From Methanothrix sp. (GTDB lineage Archaea; Halobacteriota; Methanosarcinia; Methanotrichales; Methanotrichaceae): a stretch of 20,616 bases of DNA. The notes under the pieces were generated by a model, which was not told the DNA's origin, searched no databases, and was given only the letters and a program-made list of their open reading frames with translations. Positions within the stretch are counted from its first letter, which is position 1; each line of letters begins with the position of its first letter. Both the position numbers and the translations under genes were made by a program. The DNA lies in contig JAJRAX010000247.1 of the NCBI GenBank assembly GCA_028679775.1, forward strand, positions 1-20,616, written 5' to 3'. This document shows, piece by piece, positions 7,412-14,940 of the stretch.

Positions 7412-8176
7412 ATGCGAGCCGCCTGCCTTCAGCTCTTCGTCAAGCCCTGCCAGCCTGATGACAACCTCCGCCGGGCGCTGGCGTTGGCGCGGGCCGCCTT
7501 AGCCGAAGGCGCACAAATCCTGGTGTTTCCTGAGCTGTTTCTAACAGGTTTCTGCTACGAGCCTGCCCCCCAATCGGCGGCCCATGACCTGCCGCCCTAT
7601 CCCAGGCTTGACCCGCTGCGGGCAATGGCCGAAGAGCACAACTGCCTCTTCGTCGGCTCCGTCCGCACCCGCCGCGAGAACCTGGGCTTCTGCCTGGATC
7701 GTTCTAGCCTGGAGCTGCGAGCTAAGATCCACCCTTTCAAAGAAGAGAGGAAGCACTTCGACGGAGGGAACTATATCACCCCCGCGAACACGTTATGGGG
7801 CAGAGTGGGCACTATGATCTGCTACGACCTGCGTTTTCCAGAGGTCGCGCGCATTCTCGCCCTGCAGGGGGCTGATATCCTGGCAACAGTCGCCCAGTTC
7901 CCGGCGCTGCGGCTCGATCAATGGCGCACTCTCGTCTGCGCGCGGGCCATAGAGAACCAGATGCCCCACCTGGCCTGCAACTGGGCTAACGGTGGAGGCT
8001 CTCTGATCGTCTCCGCTCGCGGCCGGGTGCAGGCGGAGGCCGGGGCCGAGGAGACGGCGATCATTGCAGATATCGACATCTCCGACCGGGACCTTTTCAG
8101 AAGAGAGATCCCCTGTTTTGCCGATCGCCGGCCTGAGATCTATAGGATGTGTGGGCTTGAACGCTCTAACCTTTAA
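7412..8176 (+). CDS. Nitrilase-superfamily carbon-nitrogen hydrolase
   Basis: Amidase of the nitrilase superfamily, 254 residues from the chosen start. The catalytic triad is in place: E41 (VFPELFLTG), K105 (AKIHPFKEER) and C137 (MICYDLRFPE). HFDGGNY follows the lysine, as in omega-amidase-like and short carbon-nitrogen hydrolases. The likely substrate is a small amide such as an omega-amide or deaminated glutathione, but this cannot be decided here. I chose the ATG at 7412 rather than the in-frame ATG at 7388, because 7388 overlaps the TATA box and because MRAACLQ matches the family's beta-strand start. The end overlaps the proposed priS start by 26 bases. Confidence 0.88.
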   Translation: MRAACLQLFVKPCQPDDNLRRALALARAALAEGAQILVFPELFLTGFCYEPAPQSAAHDLPPYPRLDPLRAMAEEHNCLFVGSVRTRRENLGFCLDRSSLELRAKIHPFKEERKHFDGGNYITPANTLWGRVGTMICYDLRFPEVARILALQGADILATVAQFPALRLDQWRTLVCARAIENQMPHLACNWANGGGSLIVSARGRVQAEAGAEETAIIADIDISDRDLFRREIPCFADRRPEIYRMCGLERSNL

Positions 8177-9362
8177 CCTCCTGGTCTCCAAGTTTCGAAG
8201 CTACTACATCGAGTCCTCATTGGAGGCTCCGCCAGAGATCGCCAGCCGCGAGTGGGGCTTTCTGTTCTTCGATGACTCAGGCATGCGCCGGCACAAGTCC
8301 TTCTACTCAAGAGGCGAGCTTGTCGATTATGTGAGAAGCATGGTCCCCCGTCACGTCTACCACTCTGCGGCCTACTATCAGCGGCCTGGAGCGCCAACCA
8401 TGAAGGAGAAGCTCTGGCAGGGCTCAGACCTAATCTTCGACCTTGACGCCGACCACCTGAGAAACGCCCCCAAGAGCTACGGCCAGATGCTCTTAATGGT
8501 CAAGAAGGAGACGAAAAAGCTGCTCGAATTTCTTACCTCCGACTTCGGCATCTCACCAACCAAGATGAACGTGGTATTCTCTGGTGGCCGGGGCTATCAC
8601 ATCCATGTTCGCGACCCGCGTGTCTTTCTCTTCGGAAGCGACGAGCGCCGAGAAATAGTGGATTACCTGGCCGGCAGAGGCCTTGACATGGACAGGTTCA
8701 TCCACATGGCCCCCATGGAGGGCGACTGGGGAAGCGGCAGAGCGTTTCGGCTGCGCGCCCCACCGGCAGGAGCACCGGGCTGGGGGGGCAGGATCAATCG
8801 CACTCTTCTCACATTCGTCAGAGATGTCCGCCAGATGAAAGAAGAGGATGCGGTCGCGCTTCTATCCAAGAGAAAAGGCATCGGTCCAAAGAAAGCAACC
8901 AGCTTTTACCGAAACCTACAGGACGAAAACGTCCTCTCAAAGATCACCGAAGGAGACCTCGACCTCTTTTCAGGCAGCGCATCCATCTGGAAGCTGCTTC
9001 TCGTGGAGTTCCTGGACGAAGAAGGAGTAAAGGTGGGCTTCAACCTAGACCTGGAGCGCGGCGAGACTGACGAGCCTGTGACCGCAGACGTGCGAAGGCT
9101 GATTCGCTGTCCAGGAAGCCTTCACGGCGGCTCGGGTCTGCGCGTGACCACGCTATCCCAAAGTGCTCTGGAGGACTTTGATCCCCTCAATGATGCTGTG
9201 GTCTTTGGCGACGAGCCCATGCCGGTGCAGATCTTAAAGCCCTTCAAGACCGAGATGAGAGGCGAGAGCTATAATCTGGCGGAAGGACCGACGGAGCTAC
9301 CATCCTGCGTTGCCATCTTTCTCATGGCGCGGGGAGTGGCTGAGGCGCGCGCCAGAAGGTAG
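8151..9362 (+). CDS. priS: DNA primase catalytic (small) subunit
   Basis: Archaeal/eukaryal-type primase small subunit that makes primers at the replication fork with PriL. The catalytic pair is D97 and D99 in SDLIFDLDADHL. The nucleotide-binding motif is VVFSGGRGYHIHV (141-153). The distal part has TADVRRLIRCPGSLHGGSG, matching the conserved RLIR-P-SLHG stretch. The reading frame extends back to 8064, but that would overlap the hydrolase gene by 113 bases and add residues atypical of PriS. The GTG at 8151 gives 403 residues, beginning shortly before the FRSYYIESS helix that normally opens the protein; TTG at 8157 is also possible. It is followed by gins51, a common archaeal replication pairing. 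PriL is not in the window. Confidence 0.93.
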   Translation: MGLNALTFNLLVSKFRSYYIESSLEAPPEIASREWGFLFFDDSGMRRHKSFYSRGELVDYVRSMVPRHVYHSAAYYQRPGAPTMKEKLWQGSDLIFDLDADHLRNAPKSYGQMLLMVKKETKKLLEFLTSDFGISPTKMNVVFSGGRGYHIHVRDPRVFLFGSDERREIVDYLAGRGLDMDRFIHMAPMEGDWGSGRAFRLRAPPAGAPGWGGRINRTLLTFVRDVRQMKEEDAVALLSKRKGIGPKKATSFYRNLQDENVLSKITEGDLDLFSGSASIWKLLLVEFLDEEGVKVGFNLDLERGETDEPVTADVRRLIRCPGSLHGGSGLRVTTLSQSALEDFDPLNDAVVFGDEPMPVQILKPFKTEMRGESYNLAEGPTELPSCVAIFLMARGVAEARARR

Positions 9363-9382
9363 ACTACGCTATGGACTGCTAA

Positions 9383-9393
9383 ATCTATATATT
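9383..9393 (+). promoter_or_regulatory. TATA box for the gins51-ribosomal gene block
   Basis: ATCTATATATT lies just before the TTG at 9396 and about 47 bases before the GTG at 9435. Transcription starting about 25 bases downstream would begin near 9412, after the TTG, so it supports the GTG as the gins51 start. Confidence 0.45.
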
Positions 9394-9434
9394 ATTTGAA
9401 CTCAGATAACAGGCCCGCGCAAGAAGAAAGAAAG

Positions 9435-10013
9435 GTGAAAAGGGAATTGGATCTGGCCAATGCACTTCGAGAAGAACGCAAATCCGCAGAGCTTCAGCAT
9501 CTGGATAAAGACTTTTACCAGCAGGTCGGCGTCTACCTGGCGAGCCTGGGGCAGGAGCTTTCACAAGTAGAAGACCCGTTTAGCGTAGAGGCCCAGATTC
9601 TACAGGACACTTTGAAAAGCGAGAAGAACAGCGTCAACAAGCTCATGGACCAGAGGGTGAAGAAGATCGTCCGTCGGGCGCTTCGAAGTGCCCGCTCCGC
9701 CTCCCGCGAGGAGAGCCTCCAGGGAATGACCGAAGAGGAAGAAGAGATCTACCGGCAGATGCTCTCTGCCATAGCCACCGGTCGCGGGGCCATCCTGGCT
9801 CATGTGGCTCGCACCGAAAGGCCTTTAACGGGCAAAAAAGATATATCTCGGGAATACGAGGTTGTGCGGCTACTGGATAGTGTTCCTCTATTCGTGGGAG
9901 TTGACGGGAGAAATTATCTTCTCAGCAAGGATGATGTGGCTGTGCTCCCAGCGGTTCACGCCAGAAATCTGCGCAACAAAAATCTAGCGTCTGAAGTGAA
10001 GTTTAAGAGATGA
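9435..10013 (+). CDS. gins51: Replication factor GINS subunit (Gins51 type)
   Basis: Subunit of the archaeal GINS complex that links MCM helicase to the fork. The N-terminal helical A domain includes LRxERKSAELQHLDKDFYQQVGVYL. A long charged helical stretch follows (KKIVRRALRSAR...EEEEEIYRQML), then the small C-terminal beta domain (VVRLLDSVPLFVGVDGRNYLLSKDDVAVLP). Helical domain first and beta domain last is the Gins51 (Sld5/Psf1-like) order. Many euryarchaea have only this subunit and form a homotetramer. From GTG 9435 the protein has 192 residues; TTG at 9447 (giving DLANALREER) and TTG at 9396 are alternatives. It follows priS by 72 bases and precedes rpl44e by 12. Confidence 0.85.
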   Translation: MKRELDLANALREERKSAELQHLDKDFYQQVGVYLASLGQELSQVEDPFSVEAQILQDTLKSEKNSVNKLMDQRVKKIVRRALRSARSASREESLQGMTEEEEEIYRQMLSAIATGRGAILAHVARTERPLTGKKDISREYEVVRLLDSVPLFVGVDGRNYLLSKDDVAVLPAVHARNLRNKNLASEVKFKR

Positions 10014-10025
10014 TATGAAGTGAAG

Positions 10026-10301
10026 ATGCCGAAAAAGCTTAACGCTTACTGTCCGTTCTGCAAAAAACACACCCCTCAAACGGTGGAGAGGGTGAGAAAA
10101 GGCCGTGCCTCCTCTTTGACCCATATCTCAAGGCAGAAGCTGCGGGCCAATGGAACAGGAAATCAGGGCAAGTTCTCGAAGGTTCCCGGCGGAGATAAGC
10201 CCGTCAAGAGACTGAACCTGCGCTACCGCTGCAACACCTGCAAGAAGGCCCACAACCGCCCAGGATTCCGGGCAGGCAAATTCGATCTGGTGGAGGGATA
10301 A
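10026..10301 (+). CDS. rpl44e: Large ribosomal subunit protein eL42 (L44e)
   Basis: Archaeal/eukaryal ribosomal protein of the 50S subunit near the E site. It has 91 residues with the canonical start [17 protein letters not shown] zinc site is formed by C9/C12 (CPFC) and C69/C72 (CNTC). The basic middle stretch with [12 protein letters not shown] is typical. An in-frame GTG at 10020 would add two residues; ATG 10026 matches the family. It is immediately followed by rps27e, the usual archaeal order, and its final codons contain the ribosome site for that gene. Confidence 0.96.
   Translation: MPKKLNAYCPFCKKHTPQTVERVRKGRASSLTHISRQKLRANGTGNQGKFSKVPGGDKPVKRLNLRYRCNTCKKAHNRPGFRAGKFDLVEG
10292..10296 (+). 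promoter_or_regulatory. Ribosome binding site deciding the rps27e start
   Basis: GGAGG lies in the last codons of rpl44e, with 7 bases between it and a CTG at 10304. This is the ideal spacing. Since rps27e has no ATG, GTG or TTG near its 5' end, the site argues for CTG initiation. Confidence 0.6.
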
Positions 10302-10303
10302 AT

Positions 10304-10471
10304 CTGCCATCCAAGTTCGTCAAGGTAAAGTGCAATGACTGCGAGAATGAGCAGGTCATATTCGCCAATGCCTCCACGGTAGTGAAATGCCTGGTTTGCG
10401 GGCGCACATTAGCTGAGCCCACCGGGGGCAAAGCCGAGATCAAGACCACTGTAGTAGAAGTATTAGAGTGA
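10304..10471 (+). CDS. rps27e: Small ribosomal subunit protein eS27 (S27e), CTG start
   Basis: The frame encodes [19 protein letters not shown] and then [20 protein letters not shown], a clear S27e zinc-ribbon protein. The zinc pairs are C10/C13 and C29/C32. The length of 55 residues is slightly short, since relatives often have a few extra N-terminal residues. No ATG, GTG or TTG occurs in frame upstream within rpl44e back to at least 10262, and the first one downstream (GTG near 10381) is inside the zinc ribbon. The best start is CTG at 10304, 7 bases after GGAGG; ATA at 10298 and ATT at 10265 are less well placed. An ORF finder limited to standard starts misses it. It ends 6 bases before the eif2a ATG. 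Confidence 0.93.
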   Translation: MPSKFVKVKCNDCENEQVIFANASTVVKCLVCGRTLAEPTGGKAEIKTTVVEVLE

Positions 10472-10477
10472 TCAGTA

Positions 10478-11251
10478 ATGCAACGTGAGGGCTGGCCAGA
10501 GCCCGGATCTCTAGTCGTCTGCACCGTGACTCAGGTCGTGGACTTCGGAGCCTTCGTCTCTTTGGACGAGTATTCCGGCAAGCAGGGCCTGATTCATATC
10601 TCGGAGGTAGCTAGCGGGTGGATCAAGTACATTCGCGACCACGTGCGAGAAGGTCAGAAGATCGTCTGCAAGGTATTGAATGTAGACACGTCCAGGCATC
10701 ACATCGATCTATCTCTCAAAGATGTCAACGAGCATCAGCGCCGAGAGAAGATCCAGGAGTGGAAGGCGGACCAGAAGGCCTGGAAATGGCTGGAGATGGC
10801 TTACAAGGATAAGCCCGACGATGTCAAGCGCGTCGCCGATGCTCTGGTGGCGGCTTATGACAGCCTCTATCTAGCTATGGAGGAGGCGGCCATTAGCGGC
10901 GCTGAAGCCCTAGCGGGTGCAAAACTCTCCGAAGATGACATGAAGATTCTGGAGAGCCTCTCCAAAGATAACGTCAAATTGCCGTCTGTAGACATCAGCG
11001 GCTATGTGGATATTACATCTCCCGCACCCGATGGTGTGGAGGTAATCAAGAAGGCTCTCAAGCAGGCCAAGCGCATCAAAGATAAGAGCGCTAACCTTAC
11101 CATTACATATGTAGGAGCGCCGCGCTATCGGATCCACGTAGTCGCGCCGGACTACAAGAATGCCGAGTCTGTTCTCAAGAAGGCCGCTACGTCTGTGGTG
11201 AAGTACATCGAACAGCACGGCGGAGAAGGCACCTTCCTTCGAGAGGCATGA
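10478..11251 (+). CDS. eif2a: Translation initiation factor aIF2, alpha subunit
   Basis: Alpha subunit of archaeal IF2, which with beta and gamma delivers Met-tRNAi to the small subunit. At 257 residues it is full length. An S1/OB domain occupies about 9-83 (GSLVVCTVTQVVDFGAFVSL...GLIHISEVASGWI...IDLSLKDV). A helical middle domain follows (WKWLEMAYKD), and the C-terminal alpha-beta domain ends PRYRIHVVAPDYKNAESVLKKAA. GTGATC at 10468-10473, overlapping the rps27e stop, gives a strong ribosome site 4 bases before ATG 10478. The stop overlaps the nop10 start as ATGA, so the two are translationally coupled. Confidence 0.96.
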   Translation: MQREGWPEPGSLVVCTVTQVVDFGAFVSLDEYSGKQGLIHISEVASGWIKYIRDHVREGQKIVCKVLNVDTSRHHIDLSLKDVNEHQRREKIQEWKADQKAWKWLEMAYKDKPDDVKRVADALVAAYDSLYLAMEEAAISGAEALAGAKLSEDDMKILESLSKDNVKLPSVDISGYVDITSPAPDGVEVIKKALKQAKRIKDKSANLTITYVGAPRYRIHVVAPDYKNAESVLKKAATSVVKYIEQHGGEGTFLREA

Positions 11252-11409
11252 GATCGAAGATCCTGAGGTGTACGGCCTGCGGTCGATACACCCTAAAGGA
11301 CATCTGCCCTGCCTGTGGGGGCCAGACTGCTATTACTAAGCCCGCCAGATTCTCTCCTGACGATCCATATGGCAAGTACAGGAGAGCTCTTGGCCAGGAG
11401 GCAAAATGA
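11248..11409 (+). CDS. nop10: H/ACA ribonucleoprotein protein Nop10
   Basis: 53-residue zinc-binding Nop10, part of the H/ACA complex (Cbf5, Gar1, L7Ae, Nop10) that makes pseudouridines in rRNA. Cysteines lie at C8, C11, C20 and C23 (CTAC...CPAC). The hallmark tail KPARFSPDDPYGKYRR follows. It overlaps eif2a and the PAC2 gene by four bases on each side (ATGA junctions). Order eif2a-nop10-PAC2 is a widely conserved archaeal arrangement. Confidence 0.96.
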   Translation: MRSKILRCTACGRYTLKDICPACGGQTAITKPARFSPDDPYGKYRRALGQEAK

Positions 11410-12176
11410 AGGAGACCCTCGTCACCCGTATCAAAGAAGTAACCCTGAAGGACCCCATTCTAGTGGAGGGGCTGCCGGGCGTGGGCCATGTGGGAAAGCT
11501 GGTGGCCGATCACATGGTAGAAGAGCTCGATGCCGAGAAGATCATAGAGATCTACTCGCCTCACTTTCCGCCTCAAGTCATGGTAGAGGAGGACGGCACC
11601 ATCAGACAGGTCAGAAACGAGATCTATGCCTACCATGGCAAGGAAGGTGAGCCAGATCTGCTTATCATCGTCGGCGACTATCAGAGCGCCACAAATGAGG
11701 GGCACTACGAGCTGTGCGGCATATTCCTGGATCTGGCCGAGAGCTACCATGTCAAGAGGATCTACGCTTTAGGTGGCTACGGGACAGGCCAGTTCGTGGA
11801 CAAGCCGACCGTAATGGGGGCAGCCACGAGCATCGAACTCGTCTCAGAGATGAAGGAGAAGGGAGTCGTCTTTCATGAGAACGAGCCTGGCGGAGGCATC
11901 ATTGGCGTATCCGGGCTGCTCCTCGGCCTTGGAGCTTTGAGGGGCATGGATGCGGTATGCCTGATGGGAGTCACCTCCGGCTATCTGGTCGATCCCAAGG
12001 CGGCCACCGAGGTTTTACGCATTCTCTGCCGAATTCTCGGAATCGAGGTCGATGTTCATGCTCTGGAGGAGAGGGCCACAGAGATGGAGAAGATCATAGG
12101 CAAGCTGCAGGAGATGGAACGGGCTCAGGCCCCTTATGAGGCGGGCGGGGATGAAGATCTCAGATACATTGGATGA
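11406..12176 (+). CDS. PAC2-family protein, probable proteasome assembly chaperone
   Basis: COG2047/PAC2-type protein of 256 residues. The family signature is PILVEGLPGVGHVGKLVADHMVEEL near the start. It is followed by PDLLIIVGDYQS, IYALGGYGTG and GGIIGVSGLLLGLGALRGMDAVCLMGVTSGY. Archaeal members such as PbaA bind the 20S proteasome. The C-terminus ends RYIG, where HbYX-type binding tails would have tyrosine second from last; here it is third from last. Chaperone activity is an inference from family and from its fixed position after nop10. A coiled segment (LEERATEMEKIIGKLQEME) precedes the end. Confidence 0.87.
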   Translation: MKETLVTRIKEVTLKDPILVEGLPGVGHVGKLVADHMVEELDAEKIIEIYSPHFPPQVMVEEDGTIRQVRNEIYAYHGKEGEPDLLIIVGDYQSATNEGHYELCGIFLDLAESYHVKRIYALGGYGTGQFVDKPTVMGAATSIELVSEMKEKGVVFHENEPGGGIIGVSGLLLGLGALRGMDAVCLMGVTSGYLVDPKAATEVLRILCRILGIEVDVHALEERATEMEKIIGKLQEMERAQAPYEAGGDEDLRYIG

Positions 12177-13512
12177 AGCATCATTGGACGATGCGTCAGA
12201 CAAACTTCTTGTGTATGCTCACGAGCTCATATCATTAGCTATACAGGAGGGTGCTGAAGAGGCCGAGGTCTATGGCATGAGCGGTCGCTCTGTGCACATC
12301 GACCTGCGTAAAGATGCTATCGAGCTGGCCAGCCAGAGCTCTCATCGGGGCTTAGGGCTGAGGGCTGTCGTGGCTGGAGCTGTGGGATTCTCCAGTACCA
12401 GCAACATGTCGCTTTTGCGCTCCGTGGCCAAGAGCGCAGTCTTGTCCGCTCGGACCCGCGGACCGGACCAATCATGGCGATCCCTTCCCAGGCCTGAGAA
12501 GGTGCTGCATCCTGAAGGCATCTTCGATTCGCATCTTGCAGAGATCGGCCCGGAGGAGTGCCTTGACTTGTCAAAGAGCATGCTCTCCGGCTGCCAAGAG
12601 GTCAAAGGAGCTGAGCCGGTCTCAGGTGGTGTTGCCACTGCCTGTGGCAGCAGCTTTGTCGTAAACACAGAAGGAGTGGAGTTGCAGGAGACGGTAACGC
12701 TCATGCATGCCTCTCTGGAGACCATTGCCAGAGCTGCAGATGTTGCCACAGGAAGCGAGTTTTTCATCTCTCGAAGCTTTCAGCCTTCCCTGGAGGAATT
12801 AGGAAAGGCTGCGGCTCTTATGGCCCGCGACTCTTTGGGCGGCGTGAAGGCCGAGAGCGGTAGCTTTGATGTGCTGCTCGGGCCACAGGCCGTGGCAGAG
12901 CTGCTGGAGTACACGCTTCTTCCTGCCTTATCTGCGGACAACGTGCAGAAGGGCAGGTCCACGCTCTCCAAAAGGCTCGGAGAGAAGATCGCAGGAGAGA
13001 AGCTGATCATAGTCGATGATGGGCTTCTTGCTGGCGGCATTGACGCATCCTCATTTGATGGAGAGGGCGTGCCGTCACAGATGACAGTGCTGATAGACCA
13101 GGGCACGCTGAAGGGCTATCTTTACGACAGCTACACTGCTGGAAAGGAGGGCAAGCGATCCACAGGCAACGCTGTGCGGTCCGGGTACACCGACGTGCCC
13201 CGCGTGGGGATCAGAAATCTGATTGTAGGATCTCCTGATGCCAGAAACCTCCTGGAGGAGACAAAGGGCTATCTGGTGACAGGACTGATCGGCGCTCATA
13301 CTGCCAATGCCATTTCCGGAGACTTCTCGGTTGAAGCGCGAAATGCCTTTTTCGTCGCTCCAGGAGAAGCCGCGCGTCCAGTTCGCTCTCTGATGCTGGC
13401 GGGAAATGCCTTCGAGCTCCTGAAGGAGATCGAGGTTGGCAAAGACGTGCGGGCCGTGGGCTCAATCGTCACGCCCACTGTTAAAGTCAAAATGACGGTA
13501 GTTGGAAGCTAA
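12151..13512 (+). CDS. pmbA: PmbA/TldE-family protein (TldD partner type)
   Basis: Member of the TldD/PmbA family, in bacteria a heterodimeric protease acting on unfolded or modified peptides. This copy is PmbA/TldE-like: the HExxxH zinc motif that marks the catalytic TldD subunit is absent. Recognisable parts are EEAEVYGMSGRSVHIDLR, RGLGLRAVVAGAVGFSSTSN, GSFDVLLGPQAVAELLEY, IIVDDGLLAGGIDASSFDGEG and SGDFSVEARNAFFV. The length of 453 residues is normal. ATG 12151 is chosen (MKISDTLDE), overlapping the PAC2 gene by 26 bases; ATG 12136 is an alternative. A TldD partner would be expected elsewhere in the genome. The gene precedes prs by 19 bases. Confidence 0.9.
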   Translation: MKISDTLDEASLDDASDKLLVYAHELISLAIQEGAEEAEVYGMSGRSVHIDLRKDAIELASQSSHRGLGLRAVVAGAVGFSSTSNMSLLRSVAKSAVLSARTRGPDQSWRSLPRPEKVLHPEGIFDSHLAEIGPEECLDLSKSMLSGCQEVKGAEPVSGGVATACGSSFVVNTEGVELQETVTLMHASLETIARAADVATGSEFFISRSFQPSLEELGKAAALMARDSLGGVKAESGSFDVLLGPQAVAELLEYTLLPALSADNVQKGRSTLSKRLGEKIAGEKLIIVDDGLLAGGIDASSFDGEGVPSQMTVLIDQGTLKGYLYDSYTAGKEGKRSTGNAVRSGYTDVPRVGIRNLIVGSPDARNLLEETKGYLVTGLIGAHTANAISGDFSVEARNAFFVAPGEAARPVRSLMLAGNAFELLKEIEVGKDVRAVGSIVTPTVKVKMTVVGS

Positions 13513-13531
13513 AGGTTATTGGTGATTTTCG

Positions 13532-14383
13532 ATGATTATTGGAGGGCCCGCCTCCCAGCTTCTCGCAGGCCGGGTGGCTACAACCTTAAATGAGACTCTT
13601 GCTCTTTGCGATTACAAGACATTTCCAGACGGCGAATCATATTCTCAGATTGTGACCGAGCTTGATGACGAGATAGTAATAATCCAGTCTACACCTACCG
13701 ATCATGACCTGGTGTATCTTCTGCAGCTCCTGGACATATGCCAGGGTCGGCATGTATCTCTGGTCATGCCCTACTTCGGCTACGCTCGGCAGGATAAGAT
13801 CTTCAAGCCTGGCGAGCCGATGACCGCCAGGGCGGTGGCCACAGCTCTAAATCCGTTCCTGAAGGACGGCAGTGTCCATCTGGTCAATATCCACGCCCCA
13901 TCAATCATGGCCCACTTCCAGTGCCCGATAGACAATCTGGATGCTACAGCACTATTGGCCGAGCGGATTGGAAGCCTTGGGCTACAAGATACCGTGGTCA
14001 TCTCTCCGGACAAAGGAGCCATGAACATGGCCCGGACGGCAGCAGCGCGTCTCGGATGCGACTGCGACTTTTTGCAGAAGACCCGGCACTCAGGAACGGA
14101 GGTCTCAATGGCTCCACAAGAGGTGGCAGTCAAGAGTCGGGATGTGGTCATCTTCGACGACATGATCGCCACCGGCGGGACTATGGCCACAGCAATCGCA
14201 ATGCTTCGCCAGCAGGGCGCGCGTCGCGTCTTTTTGGCGGCGGTGCACCCGGTCTTGACAGGATCTGCCATACTCAAGCTCTATCGTTCCGGTGTGGAGG
14301 CGATACTGGCTACAGATACCCTGGACAAGGGTGTGAGCACGGTGTCCGTCGCGCCACTGATTGCGAAGGCGCTGAGGGCGTAG
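13532..14383 (+). CDS. prs: Ribose-phosphate pyrophosphokinase (archaeal PRPP synthase)
   Basis: Transfers pyrophosphate from ATP to ribose-5-phosphate, giving PRPP for purine, pyrimidine, histidine and tryptophan synthesis. 283 residues fits the short archaeal enzymes rather than the ~315 of bacterial class I. Motifs: FPDGES (31-36), YFGYARQDK (81-89), NIHAPSI with H121, and the PRPP loop VVIFDDMIATGGTMAT (205-220). GGTGAT at 13521-13526, five bases before the ATG, is a good ribosome site. It closes the long plus-strand block; downstream lies degraded IS-like sequence, with no clear terminator. Confidence 0.95.
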   Translation: MIIGGPASQLLAGRVATTLNETLALCDYKTFPDGESYSQIVTELDDEIVIIQSTPTDHDLVYLLQLLDICQGRHVSLVMPYFGYARQDKIFKPGEPMTARAVATALNPFLKDGSVHLVNIHAPSIMAHFQCPIDNLDATALLAERIGSLGLQDTVVISPDKGAMNMARTAAARLGCDCDFLQKTRHSGTEVSMAPQEVAVKSRDVVIFDDMIATGGTMATAIAMLRQQGARRVFLAAVHPVLTGSAILKLYRSGVEAILATDTLDKGVSTVSVAPLIAKALRA

Positions 14384-14447
14384 AAAGGACACCCATCCCT
14401 GTGATGAGTATGTTCCTGGAAGCATTGTAGTCTCGATTGCGTGACTG

Positions 14448-14864
14448 CCTCCCATGCCCCTGAAAAGGGTCCAGGGCTTCCTGCTTCATCGAGCACCTTC
14501 GGGTTCTCCACAGGCTTGAATTCGACGCAGTCCGCGCCTACTACGTTGTTGCCCAATTCAAGTTCGACTTTGCGGGGTACATGGCACAGGCAACTGACTT
14601 GTATTCCCGACCAAGCGAGTCTGAAGGTTAACGGTTAAGCAGAAATAGGCATGAAATTAGATATAGTTGATCTACGCGGAACGAAAGTTTTAAGTTCTTG
14701 GTTAGTCGCTCTGTGCGTACTCTGTGAACTTTGTGGCGGACGCGCCGTTAGCCACTGGTTATAGCCAAATAATTACGGACTGCCACCACAGAGTGAAAGT
14801 AATCTGGGCTGGGCACGATTCATCCCGCCTTTGAAACGGCAGGGATTCTCTGCCCCTGCGCCCG
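14448..14864 (-). mobile_element. Decayed IS200/IS605-like element (copy 2)
   Basis: On the minus strand 14640-14450 reads LAWSGIQVSCLCHVPRKVEL, then VVGADCVEFKPVENP, then KVLDEAGSPGPFSG. The PVE and VLDEAGSP parts resemble the C-terminal tails of TnpB proteins. A hairpin at 14458-14469 (CCCT-GAAA-AGGG) next to this tail would be the right end. A second hairpin region, 14795-14864, in the same orientation would be the left end, as expected for this family, whose ends are not inverted. The part between (about 14640-14790) holds no recognisable transposase. The 25-base exact match to 10-34 and the matching left-end blocks link it to copy 1. It accounts for most of the 557-base gap after prs; nothing is recognised in 14384-14447 or 14865-14940. 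Confidence 0.5.
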
Positions 14865-14940
14865 ACAATCCAAAACATGTAGGCGATGAGGGCTGGCGCG
14901 TGAGACCCTTCTGCTTTTGCACCAATTTTTATCAGCAATT

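Noticed and set aside
12151..13512. Loss of the HExxxH protease motif in the TldD/PmbA protein, considered as inactivation
   Set aside because: The PmbA/TldE subfamily normally lacks this motif; the zinc site is in TldD.
14690..14790. Segment between the IS-like ends considered as a tRNA or TnpA fragment
   Set aside because: No cloverleaf pairing and no HUH or catalytic-tyrosine motif could be read in any frame.
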